The notes under the pieces are model-generated. The model was not told the origin of the DNA and searched no databases. It saw only the letters and a list, made by a program, of their open reading frames with translations. A program made the translations under genes and the position numbers. This document shows, piece by piece, positions 49,279-57,759 of a DNA stretch of 64,000 bases (its first letter is position 1; every line of letters starts with the position of its first letter). Origin of the DNA: Nonomuraea solani (GTDB lineage: Bacteria; Actinomycetota; Actinomycetes; Streptosporangiales; Streptosporangiaceae); NCBI RefSeq assembly GCF_900108335.1, contig NZ_FNVT01000007.1, positions 1 to 64,000 on the forward strand, given 5' to 3'.

Positions 49279-52272
49279 ATGCATGACGACCGCGATCTGA
49301 TCGAGGCCCGGCTGAGGCGTGTCCTGAACGAGCGGATCCGCCCGGCGATCTATCCCGAGTCCGTGCCCCTTGAGGTGAGCGTCTGGCACGCGCCGGACGA
49401 GCCCGTGCCGGTGGCCGAGGGCCTGGCGGCGACGCCTGAGCCGATCTCCGTGGGCCGGATGTGGGGCGTGCCGTGGGGCACGAGCTGGTTCACGGTCACC
49501 GGCACCGTGCCCGCGGAGTGGGCGGGCCGGACCGTCGAGGCGATCCTCGACCTCGGCTTCGACGAGAACAAGCCGGGTTTCCAGTGCGAGGGCCTGATCT
49601 ACCGGCCCGACGGCACGCCGGTGAAGGGTCTCAACCCGCGTAACCAGTGGGTCAGGATCGGCTCGCCGGTCGAGGGCGGCGAGGAGGTGCGGCTGCACAT
49701 CGAGGCCGCCTCCAACCCCGTGATCCTCGACTACCACCCCTTCCTGCCGACGTTGATGGGTGAGAAGGAGACGGCCGGGAGCGACCCCCTTTACCTGCTG
49801 ACCCGCATGGACCTGGCCGTGTTCGACGAGACGGTGTGGCAGCTCGTGATGGACCTGGAGGTGCTGGGCGAGCTGATGCTGGAGCTGCCCGTGGACAGCG
49901 GCCGCCGCGCTGAGCTGCTGCGGGCGCTGAACCGGGCGCTGGACGCCGTCGACCTCCAGGACGTCAACGGCACGGCGGCCGCCGCCCGAGCCGAGCTGAC
50001 CGGCGTGTTCGCGTCCCCGGCGGTGCCGTCGGCGCACCGGATCAGCGCGGTGGGCCACGCGCACATCGACTCGGCCTGGTTGTGGCCGCTGCGCGAGACC
50101 GTACGGAAGGTGGCCCGCACCACCTCGAACATGACGGCGCTGCTGGAGGACGAGCCGGAGTTCGTGTTCGCGATGTCCCAGGCGCAGCAGTGGGCCTGGG
50201 TCAAGGAACACCGGCCCGAGGTGTGGGCGAAGGTCACCAAGGCGGTGGCCACGGGCAGGTTCGTCCCGGCGGGCGGCATGTGGGTGGAGTCCGACACGAA
50301 CATGCCCGGCTCGGAGGCCATGGCCCGCCAGTTCGTGCACGGCAAGCGGTTCTTCATCGACGAGTTCGGCGTGGACAACGAGGAGGTGTGGCTGCCGGAC
50401 ACGTTCGGGTTCGCGGCCGGGCTGCCGCAGATCATCAAGGCGGCCGGGTCGAAGCGGCTGCTCACGCAGAAGATCTCGTGGAGCCAGACGAACACGTTCC
50501 CGCACCACACGTTCCTGTGGGAGGGCATCGACGGGTCGCGGATCTTCACGCACTTCCCGCCGGTCGACACCTACAACTGCTCGATGCAGGGCCGGGAGCT
50601 GGCGCACGCGGCCCGCAACTTCAAGGACAAGGGCGTCGCCCGGCACTCCCTGGCGCCGACCGGCTGGGGTGACGGGGGCGGTGGCACGACGCGGGAGATG
50701 GTGGCCAAGGTGGCGCGGGTGCGCGACCTGGAGGGCTCGCCCGCCGTCGCCTGGGAGACGCCGGCCGAGTTCTTCGCCAAGGCCGAGGCCGAATATCCCA
50801 GCCCGCCCGTGTGGGTCGGCGAGCTCTACCTGGAGCTGCACCGGGCCACGCTGACCAGCCAGGCCAAGACCAAGCAGGGCAACCGGCGCAGCGAGGCGCT
50901 GCTGCGGGAGGCCGAGCTGTGGGCGGCGACGGCGGCCGTGCGTACGGGGGCGGCGTATCCGTACGCCCAGCTCGACCGGCTCTGGAAGACGGTGCTGCTG
51001 CACCAGTTCCACGACATCCTGCCCGGGTCGTCGATCGCGTGGGTGCACCGGGAGGCGCGCAGGACGTACGAGCTGGTGGCGGAGGAGCTGAACGCGATCA
51101 TCGACGGCGCCCAGCGGGCGCTGGCGGGCGACCCGGCGGGCGGCACGCTGATCTTCAACGGCGCGCCGCACGCCCGCAACGGCGTCCCGGCCGGCGCCGC
51201 CGCGCGGCCCGCGCTCCCCCGCGGCGTCGACGCGAGCGCCCGCGAGGGCGGCGGTTTCGTCCTGGACGACGGCCTGCTCAGGGTGGAGATCGACGGGCGC
51301 GGCCTGGTGGTCTCCGCCTATGACCTGACCGCCGGCCGGGAGACGGTCGCGCCGGGCCGGGCGGCCGGCCTGCTGCAGCTCCACCCCGACTTCCCGAACA
51401 AGTGGGACGCCTGGGACGTGGACGAGTTCTACCGCAACACGGTCACCGACCTGACCGAGGCCGACGAGGTGCGCCTCGACGGCGACGCGGTCGTGGTCAG
51501 GCGCTCGTTCGGGACGTCGGCGGTGACCCAGCGGCTCGCGCTCGCCGAGGGCCGGCTGGAGATCGAGACGGAGGTCGACTGGCACGAGACGGAGAAGTTC
51601 CTCAAGCTCGCCTTCCCTCTTGACGTGCGCGCCGACCGGTACGCCTCCGAGAGCCAGTTCGGCCACTCCTTCCGCGCCACGCACACCAACACGAGCTGGG
51701 AGGCCGCCAAGTTCGAGGCGTGCAACCACCGTTTCGTGCACCTGGAGGAGCCCGGCTGGGGCGTCGCCGTGGTCAACGACTCGACCTACGGCCACGACGT
51801 CACCCGCACGGTCGGCGACGACGGCACGACCACGACGCTGCGCGTCTCACTGCTGCGCGCCCCGCGCTTCCCCGACCCGGAGACCGACCAGGGCGTGCAC
51901 CGCTTCCGGCACGCGCTGGTGCCGGGCGCGGAGATCGGCGACGCGGTCCGCGAGGGCTGGTCCATCAACCAGCCCGAGCGCCGCGTGCCCGGCGACGCCG
52001 AGGTCGAGCCGCTGGTGGCGGTGGACGACGACGCCGTCGTGGTGACCGCGGTCAAGCTGGCCGACGACGAGAGCGGCGACGTGATCGTGCGCTTCCACGA
52101 GTCGCGGGGCGGCCGGGCCCGCGCCACCCTGCGCGCGGCCTTCCCGGTCGCGGAGGTGGTCACCACGGACCTGCTGGAGCGGCCCACGGGCGAGCCGCGG
52201 AGCGCCGGCGACGCGCTGCCGGTGGCCCTGCGGCCGTTCGAGCTGGTCACGCTGCGGCTGAAGCGGGCCTGA
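49279..52272 (+). CDS. Alpha-mannosidase, GH38 family
   Basis: A 997-residue retaining alpha-mannosidase. The zinc-binding HAHID (260-264) and nucleophile D374 in LPDTFGFAAG mark the GH38 catalytic domain, followed by HQFHDILPGSSI (also metal-binding) and the C-terminal beta domains. No signal peptide, so it is cytoplasmic and acts on imported mannosides. GAGGAG precedes the ATG. It is convergent with the ROK regulator, which in turn faces a sugar importer; the three probably serve one mannoside pathway. Confidence 0.96.
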   Translation: MHDDRDLIEARLRRVLNERIRPAIYPESVPLEVSVWHAPDEPVPVAEGLAATPEPISVGRMWGVPWGTSWFTVTGTVPAEWAGRTVEAILDLGFDENKPGFQCEGLIYRPDGTPVKGLNPRNQWVRIGSPVEGGEEVRLHIEAASNPVILDYHPFLPTLMGEKETAGSDPLYLLTRMDLAVFDETVWQLVMDLEVLGELMLELPVDSGRRAELLRALNRALDAVDLQDVNGTAAAARAELTGVFASPAVPSAHRISAVGHAHIDSAWLWPLRETVRKVARTTSNMTALLEDEPEFVFAMSQAQQWAWVKEHRPEVWAKVTKAVATGRFVPAGGMWVESDTNMPGSEAMARQFVHGKRFFIDEFGVDNEEVWLPDTFGFAAGLPQIIKAAGSKRLLTQKISWSQTNTFPHHTFLWEGIDGSRIFTHFPPVDTYNCSMQGRELAHAARNFKDKGVARHSLAPTGWGDGGGGTTREMVAKVARVRDLEGSPAVAWETPAEFFAKAEAEYPSPPVWVGELYLELHRATLTSQAKTKQGNRRSEALLREAELWAATAAVRTGAAYPYAQLDRLWKTVLLHQFHDILPGSSIAWVHREARRTYELVAEELNAIIDGAQRALAGDPAGGTLIFNGAPHARNGVPAGAAARPALPRGVDASAREGGGFVLDDGLLRVEIDGRGLVVSAYDLTAGRETVAPGRAAGLLQLHPDFPNKWDAWDVDEFYRNTVTDLTEADEVRLDGDAVVVRRSFGTSAVTQRLALAEGRLEIETEVDWHETEKFLKLAFPLDVRADRYASESQFGHSFRATHTNTSWEAAKFEACNHRFVHLEEPGWGVAVVNDSTYGHDVTRTVGDDGTTTTLRVSLLRAPRFPDPETDQGVHRFRHALVPGAEIGDAVREGWSINQPERRVPGDAEVEPLVAVDDDAVVVTAVKLADDESGDVIVRFHESRGGRARATLRAAFPVAEVVTTDLLERPTGEPRSAGDALPVALRPFELVTLRLKRA

Positions 52273-52285
52273 CGTTCCGGCGGGC

Positions 52286-52302
52286 AGGGACCACGGGTCC
52301 CT
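52286..52302. terminator. Bidirectional hairpin between GH38 and ROK genes
   Basis: AGGGACC (52286-52292), loop ACG, GGTCCCT (52296-52302): perfect 7-bp arms between two convergent genes, reaching into the ROK stop codon. Confidence 0.65.
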
Positions 52303-53476
52303 ATCCGCTCAGCAGGGTGCCCAGGCGGGGCGCGTACGTGGCGTGGAAGACCAGCGACGCGGCGCCGATCGCGGCGGCGTCGGCCGCGATCGGCGAGGTC
52401 TCCACCCGGACCGCGTGCAGCCGCCTGGTCAGCGCCCGCTCCGACACGGCCCGCGTGATCACCTCCCGGTAGATCTCGCCCACCTCGCGCAGCGCGGGCC
52501 CGCCGAGCACCAGCAGGTCGATGTCCAGCATGTTCACCACGCTCACGGCGGCGTCGGCGAGCCGCCCGGCCACCCGCTCGATCACCCGGAGCGCCTCGGG
52601 CTCCCCGGCGGCGGCCGCCGCGCAGACCGAGGCGTGGTCGGCGCCCATGGCCGCCTCGATGGCGTTCGGGCAGCACACGGCCTCCACGCAGCCCCGGTTG
52701 CCGCAGTAGCACTCGGGCCCGTCGGGCTCGACGGTGATGTGCCCGAACTCGGCGGCGTTCAGCGACCGCCCCCGGTAGACCTGGTTGTCCAGGATGAGCC
52801 CGCCACCGATGCCGGTCCCGAGGTAGAGGTAGGCGAAGCTGGGCGTGGCGCGCGCGATCCCGGCCCACCGCTCGCCGATCGCCGCCGCCGTCGCGTCATT
52901 GTCCACGGTCACCGGAAAGCCGGTGTACTCCCGCAGCAGCCCCTTGATCGGCACCTGGTCCCAGCCGGGCAGCCGGGGCGGCGACACCATCACGCCCTCG
53001 CCGTCCAGCGGCCCCGGACAGGCCAGCCCGACCCCGAGCACCTTGCCGTCCGGCACGCCGGCCTCCCGCAGGATCCGCCGCGCCGCCCGGGCCATCTGCC
53101 GGACCACGGCGTCGGGCCGGGCCCCGGGCCGCACCGGCAGGTGCAGCCGGGCGACCGGACGGCCCGCCAGGTCGGCCAGCACGCAGGACAGCTCCTGCGG
53201 GTCGAAGTGCACGCCGACCGCGTATCCCGCCCCCGCGTCGACGCGCAGGATCGTCCGCGGCTTGCCACCGCTCGACGGCGCCGAGCCGTCCTCGACGACC
53301 AGCCCCTCTTCGAGCAGCCTGCGCACGATCACCGACACCGTCTGCGCCGTGAGCCCGCTCACGGCGGCGATCTGCACCCGGCTGATCCCGTCTGAAGCCT
53401 GGATCGCCTCCAGGACCACCGCCTGGTTGTAGCTCCCCACCTTGGGCAGATTCGTGCCCTGCTGCATGTGAGTCAT
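52301..53476 (-). CDS. ROK family transcriptional regulator
   Basis: A 391-residue NagC/XylR-type repressor: N-terminal winged helix (VGSYNQAVVLEAI, SRVQIAAVSGLTAQTVSVIVRRL), a sugar-kinase-like ROK domain with DNDATAAAIGERW and LYLGTGIGGGLI, and the zinc motif CYCGNRGCVEA. It probably represses the divergent sugar ABC operon through the palindrome at 53498-53516, with a mannoside or sugar as inducer (inferred). Confidence 0.94.
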   Translation of the reverse strand: MTHMQQGTNLPKVGSYNQAVVLEAIQASDGISRVQIAAVSGLTAQTVSVIVRRLLEEGLVVEDGSAPSSGGKPRTILRVDAGAGYAVGVHFDPQELSCVLADLAGRPVARLHLPVRPGARPDAVVRQMARAARRILREAGVPDGKVLGVGLACPGPLDGEGVMVSPPRLPGWDQVPIKGLLREYTGFPVTVDNDATAAAIGERWAGIARATPSFAYLYLGTGIGGGLILDNQVYRGRSLNAAEFGHITVEPDGPECYCGNRGCVEAVCCPNAIEAAMGADHASVCAAAAAGEPEALRVIERVAGRLADAAVSVVNMLDIDLLVLGGPALREVGEIYREVITRAVSERALTRRLHAVRVETSPIAADAAAIGAASLVFHATYAPRLGTLLSG

Positions 53477-53489
53477 GTCACCACAGAGT

Positions 53490-53519
53490 GTTGACTTAGT
53501 AAATCAAAAAGATTTACGT
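53490..53519 (+). promoter_or_regulatory. Sugar ABC operon promoter with embedded ROK operator
   Basis: TTGACT (-35, 53490-53495) and TACGTT (-10, 53514-53519) are 18 bp apart. Between and overlapping them is GTAAATCAAAAAGATTTAC (53498-53516), 7-bp perfect arms around five A residues. Repressor bound here would cover the promoter. Confidence 0.75.
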
Positions 53520-53548
53520 TCTCCGCAAGGAAACACGGGGAGGCCGTG

Positions 53549-54901
53549 ATGAGACGTACGCTGGCCGGTTCGCTCCTGCTGCTGACAGCCGTGACCGGCT
53601 GCGGTGGCACCTCGCAGACCACATCGGGCGGCAAGGAACTCGAAGTCCTCTACAAGGTCGAGCCGACGTGGCCGCATCTGGAGAAGATGCTCACCGACGC
53701 CAAAAAGCAGTATGAGACCGCCCATCCCGGCGTCACCATCAAACTCACCGCGGTCCAGGGCAACAACGAGGCCTACTACACCAAGCTGGCCCTGTTGAAT
53801 CGCTCTCCCGACTCGGCGCCCGACCTCTACTACCACGACACCTTCCAGGTCAACGCGGACGTCGCGGCCGGCAAGCTGGCCCCGCTCGACGACTACCTGA
53901 CCAAGTGGAACGACTGGAACACCCAGTTCCCCGACTCGGTCAAGGAGGCCGCCAAGGGCGGCGACGGCAAGATCTACGGCGTCCCGATCAGCACCGACAC
54001 CCGCGGCCTGTGGTACCAGAAGGACGTCTTCGCCAAGGCCGGCCTGCCCGTCCCCTGGGAGCCGAAGACCTGGAACGACGTCCTGACGGCGGCCCGCACG
54101 ATCAAGCAGAAGCTGCCCGGCGTGGTCCCGTTCAGCATGTACTCCACCAAGATCCACGGCGAGGCGTCGACCATGCAGGGCTTCGAGATGCTTCTGTACG
54201 GCACCGCGGGCGGCACCCTGTACGACGACGCCCAGAAGAAGTGGGTGGCCGGCGGCAAGAACTTCACCGACGCCCTGACCTTCGTCAACACCGTCTACCG
54301 CGAGGAGCTCGCCCCCAAGCAGGCCGACGCCCACAACCCCAAGCTGGGCGACAAGGTCAACCTGGAGTGGTTCCCGGCCGGCAAGGTCGGCATCTCGCTC
54401 GACGGCGCCTGGTCCGCCGGGGCCTGGAAGCCGACCAGCACGAAGCCGTGGCCGCAGTGGAAGGACAAGATGGGCTGGACCGCCATGCCGACGCAGAACG
54501 GCGAGGCTCCGGGCGCGGTCAGCATGTCGGGCGGCTGGGTCATGGCGATGAGCTCGTACACCAAGCTCAAGCAGGAGGCGTTCGACTTCATCACGACCGC
54601 CACGAACAAGCAGAACTCGATGACGTACGCGGTCGGCTCGGGCGACCTGGCCCCCCGCAAGGACGTCGCGGCCGATCCGGCGTACAGCGCGGACAACCCG
54701 AGCGTGAAGTTCTTCACGGACCTGGCCGCGGTGACGCACTACCGGCCCGCCTTCGAGGTCTACCCGAAGGTGTCGGCCCAGGTCCAGGAGGCCATGGAGG
54801 CGGTCACCACGGGCGCCCGCAGCCCTGAGGAGGCCACGGCGGCCTACGCCAAGGCCCTGCCGGCGGTCGTCGGGGGCGCCGACAAGGTCCTGGCGCGATG
54901 A
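53549..54901 (+). CDS. Sugar ABC transporter substrate-binding lipoprotein
   Basis: A 450-residue family 1 (MalE-type) extracellular solute-binding protein with lipobox AVTGC (C18). GVPISTDTRGLWYQKDVFAKAG and SGGWVMAMSS are typical of oligosaccharide-binding proteins. ATG 53549 is preferred as GGGGAGG is five bases upstream; a GTG one codon earlier is in frame. Context suggests mannosides. Confidence 0.92.
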   Translation: MRRTLAGSLLLLTAVTGCGGTSQTTSGGKELEVLYKVEPTWPHLEKMLTDAKKQYETAHPGVTIKLTAVQGNNEAYYTKLALLNRSPDSAPDLYYHDTFQVNADVAAGKLAPLDDYLTKWNDWNTQFPDSVKEAAKGGDGKIYGVPISTDTRGLWYQKDVFAKAGLPVPWEPKTWNDVLTAARTIKQKLPGVVPFSMYSTKIHGEASTMQGFEMLLYGTAGGTLYDDAQKKWVAGGKNFTDALTFVNTVYREELAPKQADAHNPKLGDKVNLEWFPAGKVGISLDGAWSAGAWKPTSTKPWPQWKDKMGWTAMPTQNGEAPGAVSMSGGWVMAMSSYTKLKQEAFDFITTATNKQNSMTYAVGSGDLAPRKDVAADPAYSADNPSVKFFTDLAAVTHYRPAFEVYPKVSAQVQEAMEAVTTGARSPEEATAAYAKALPAVVGGADKVLAR

Positions 54902-55815
54902 CGGTCGCCACGGCGCTCTCCCCGTCCGTGACGAGCTCGCCACCCGGCGGGCCGTCACGGCGGCGGCGGGTCCTGCGCTGGCTGCTCCCCCTGGCCCCGG
55001 CGCTGGTCCTGCTGACGATCTTCCTGGCGGGGCCCATCCTCTGGAGCCTCTACATCGCCTTCACGAACGAGACCCTCACCGGCTCGGCCTCGGTGAACTC
55101 CCGGTTCGTCGGCTTCGACAACTTCGTCAAGATGTTCGCCGACCCGAACTTCGTCAACTCGTTCGTGCTCACGTTCGTCTTCGTCATCGGCTCGGCCGTC
55201 ATCGGCCAGAACACGCTGGGCCTGATCATCGCCCTCCTCCAGCGCGGCCGCGGCCGGGTGACGCGCAGCGTGGTGAACGGCGTCGTCATCGCCGCCTGGG
55301 TGATGCCGGAGATCGTGGCGGCGGCCTGCTGGTTCTCGTTCCTGGCCGAGGACGGCACGCTCAACACCGTGCTCGGCATCTCCCAGGAGTGGCTCTACAC
55401 GGCCCCGATGGTGGCGGTGATCCTGGCCAACGTCTGGCGCGGCACGGCGTTCTCGATGCTGGTGTACTCGGCGGCGCTGTCGGAGGTCCCCTCGGACCTG
55501 GTGGAGGCCGCCGCGGTGGACGGCGCGGGCCCCGTACGGCGGCTGCTGCACATCACCCTGCCGCTGATCCGCCGCTCCATCATGGCCAACCTCATGCTGA
55601 TCACCCTGCAGACCCTGGCCAGCTTCGGCCTCATCTACGCCCTCACCGGCGGCGGCCCGGGCACGGAGAGCCAGACCACCCCGCTCTACATGTACGAGCA
55701 GGCGTTCCGCTACTTCGAGATCGGCTACGGCTCGGCCATCGCCCTCGTCATGCTGGTGATCGGCGCCCTGTTCTCGCTGATCTACCTGCGCCTGATCAAG
55801 GTGGAGGACGCATGA
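54898..55815 (+). CDS. Sugar ABC transporter permease (MalF/UgpA-like)
   Basis: A 305-residue permease with six hydrophobic segments and the EAA loop LVEAAAVDGAGPVRRLLHITLP. It starts in an ATGA overlap with the SBP stop. It pairs with the next permease. Confidence 0.92.
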   Translation: MTVATALSPSVTSSPPGGPSRRRRVLRWLLPLAPALVLLTIFLAGPILWSLYIAFTNETLTGSASVNSRFVGFDNFVKMFADPNFVNSFVLTFVFVIGSAVIGQNTLGLIIALLQRGRGRVTRSVVNGVVIAAWVMPEIVAAACWFSFLAEDGTLNTVLGISQEWLYTAPMVAVILANVWRGTAFSMLVYSAALSEVPSDLVEAAAVDGAGPVRRLLHITLPLIRRSIMANLMLITLQTLASFGLIYALTGGGPGTESQTTPLYMYEQAFRYFEIGYGSAIALVMLVIGALFSLIYLRLIKVEDA

Positions 55816-56633
55816 CGCGACTCGCCGCGCGGGGGGCCGCCTGGCTCTCCCTCCTGCTCATCACGCTGGCCTTCGTCGGCCCGTTCCTGTGGGTGGTCAT
55901 CGCCTCGGTCCAGCCGGAGGCGACGCTGGCCGCCGCGCCGGCGCTCACCTTCTCCCTGGACAACTTCAAGGCCGTGCTGACCTGGGAGACGATCATCCTG
56001 CCGATGATCAACTCGATCGTCATCTCGGGCACCACGGCGATCCTGACGGTCCTGGTGGCGGGCCTGGCCGCCTACCCACTGTCGCGCTACCAGCTCCGCT
56101 TCCGCCGCTCGTTCATGCTGACGCTCCTGTTCACCACGGGCCTGCCGGTGACGGCGATCCTCGTCCCGGTCTACGCGATGTTCTTCCGGTTCAACCTGTA
56201 CGGCTCGGTGCCGGCGATGGTGCTGTTCCTGACGGCGAGTTCGCTGCCGTTCTCGATCTGGATGATGAAGAACTTCATGGACGGCGTGCCGGTCAGCCTG
56301 GAGGAGGCCGCCTGGGTGGACGGCGCCGGCTGGGTGCAGTCGCTGAGGTCGGTCGTGGGCCCGCTGATGGCGCCGGGGATCGCGGTCGTGGCGATCTTCG
56401 TCTTCGTGGGCCAGTGGGGCAACTTCTTCGCCCCGTTCGTGCTGCTGGACGCCCCGGAGAAACAGCCGGCCGCCGTCACCATCTTCACCTTCTTCTCCCA
56501 GTACGGCCAGGTCGCCTACGGCCAGCTCGCGGCCTTCTCCATCCTCTACACGGCCCCGGCGGTGGTCCTCTACGTGGCGGTCAACAAGTATCTGGCGGGC
56601 TCCTTCAACTTCGCCGGCTCGGTGAAGGGCTGA
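55812..56633 (+). CDS. Sugar ABC transporter permease (MalG/UgpE-like)
   Basis: A 273-residue permease with the EAA loop LEEAAWVDGAGWVQSLRSVVGPL. It starts at an ATGA overlap with the first permease. No ATPase gene is in this operon; actinobacterial sugar importers often share a multitask ATPase (MsiK-type) encoded elsewhere. Confidence 0.92.
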   Translation: MTRLAARGAAWLSLLLITLAFVGPFLWVVIASVQPEATLAAAPALTFSLDNFKAVLTWETIILPMINSIVISGTTAILTVLVAGLAAYPLSRYQLRFRRSFMLTLLFTTGLPVTAILVPVYAMFFRFNLYGSVPAMVLFLTASSLPFSIWMMKNFMDGVPVSLEEAAWVDGAGWVQSLRSVVGPLMAPGIAVVAIFVFVGQWGNFFAPFVLLDAPEKQPAAVTIFTFFSQYGQVAYGQLAAFSILYTAPAVVLYVAVNKYLAGSFNFAGSVKG

Positions 56634-56677
56634 CCGTGTTAGAAATCAGTATCAAGATCTCGTGAGTGGGGAGCCAC

Positions 56678-57022
56678 ATGCTGAAGTCCTGCCTCGCCGT
56701 CGCGGCGGCCGTCATCTCCTTATGCTCCTTGGGCGTGGGCCCGGCCGCGGCGGCCACGTGCTCGCCGCAGGCCCCCACCTGCACGGAGGTCCGCGGCACC
56801 CCCGGCGCCCACCACTTCTGGTTCAGGTTCCAGCCCGCCCCCGCGACGCCGGCCTTCACCCTCACCCTCAACGGCATCCCCGCCTCGGGCGGCGTCTCGA
56901 CCTACCGCGTGGGCACCGCGCTCGAAGGCGAGTTCCGCCCCTCCGCCGGCCTGGTCACCGGCGACAAGGTGTGCGTCCGCCTGTCCGGCAGCACCCAGGA
57001 TCACTGCGCCACCACGCCTTGA
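56678..57022 (+). CDS. Small secreted cysteine-containing protein
   Basis: A 114-residue protein with a clear signal peptide (SCLAVAAAVISLCSL, cleavage near GPAAAA). The mature part has four cysteines in two pairs (CSPQAPTC and CVRLSGSTQDHC), a likely Ig-like or beta-sandwich small domain. GGGGAG precedes the ATG by five bases. The family was not recognised. It follows the sugar permease on the same strand by 44 bp, but cotranscription is uncertain. Confidence 0.7.
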   Translation: MLKSCLAVAAAVISLCSLGVGPAAAATCSPQAPTCTEVRGTPGAHHFWFRFQPAPATPAFTLTLNGIPASGGVSTYRVGTALEGEFRPSAGLVTGDKVCVRLSGSTQDHCATTP

Positions 57023-57031
57023 GCCAGGGCC

Positions 57032-57060
57032 TTAACGAAGGTAGTTGAAAGGCGTACGGT
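57032..57060 (+). promoter_or_regulatory. Promoter of the VOC gene
   Basis: TTAACG (57032-57037), 17-bp spacer, TACGGT (57055-57060), then 6 nt to ATG 57067; leaderless type. Confidence 0.55.
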
Positions 57061-57066
57061 TAGGGC

Positions 57067-57672
57067 ATGGCTGCGACCCCGGAAACGGTGCACTGGCGCG
57101 GTGTGCACCACCTTGCCCTGGTGACCGCGGACATGGACGCCACCGTGCGCTTCTGGCACGGTGTGCTCGACGCCCGCCTCGTCACCACCCTCGCCGTCCC
57201 CGCGTTCAAGCACTACTTCTTCGAAGTCGGCACCGGCAACACGGTCGCCTTCTTCGAATACACCGACCAGCCGCTGGACAGCTTCGCCAAGCCGGCCGGA
57301 GTGCCGTACGCGAAGGCGGCCCAGTTCGACCACCTGGCCCTGCACCTGCCGGACGAGGACGCCCTCATCAGGCTGCGCGACCGGCTCAAGGCGCACGGCT
57401 GCGAGGTCACCGACGTCATCGACCACGGGTTCCTGCGCTCGATCTACTTCAGCGACCCCAACGGCATCGCGCTGGAGGCGTCCTGGTGGACGATCGACCC
57501 GACCGGCAGGCCGGTCGACTACGCCGACGAGCGGCTGTTCGCCGACCCGGACCCCGTGCCCGCCGTGCGTGAGCTCCGGGAGGACGGCCGGCTGCACCAC
57601 ACGGTCGCCACCCGGCTGGTCGACGGCATCGTCGAGGACCTGCGGCGCGAAGGCATCACCCTGGAGCCTTGA
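57067..57672 (+). CDS. VOC family (glyoxalase/dioxygenase-fold) protein
   Basis: A 201-residue two-module vicinal oxygen chelate protein: GVHHLALVTADMDATVRFWHG with a metal-ligand His (about H15), FDHLALHLPDEDAL with the second and SDPNGIALEASWWT with the Glu. It is probably metal-dependent. Reaction unknown; family members include glyoxalases, dioxygenases and resistance proteins. Convergent with the lipoprotein gene; the 87-bp gap holds nothing recognisable. Confidence 0.87.
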   Translation: MAATPETVHWRGVHHLALVTADMDATVRFWHGVLDARLVTTLAVPAFKHYFFEVGTGNTVAFFEYTDQPLDSFAKPAGVPYAKAAQFDHLALHLPDEDALIRLRDRLKAHGCEVTDVIDHGFLRSIYFSDPNGIALEASWWTIDPTGRPVDYADERLFADPDPVPAVRELREDGRLHHTVATRLVDGIVEDLRREGITLEP

Positions 57673-57759
57673 CGATCTCCGCGGCGAAGGTCGCCATACG
57701 GGAGAACGCCGAGGACGATCTCAGCATCGTCATCTCCTCGGGCCCGGTTCAGCGCTGAC

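Noticed and set aside
57673..57759. Possible short coding remnant (about 28 codons) after the VOC gene
   Set aside because: It has no start codon and no recognisable motif; too short to support as a feature.
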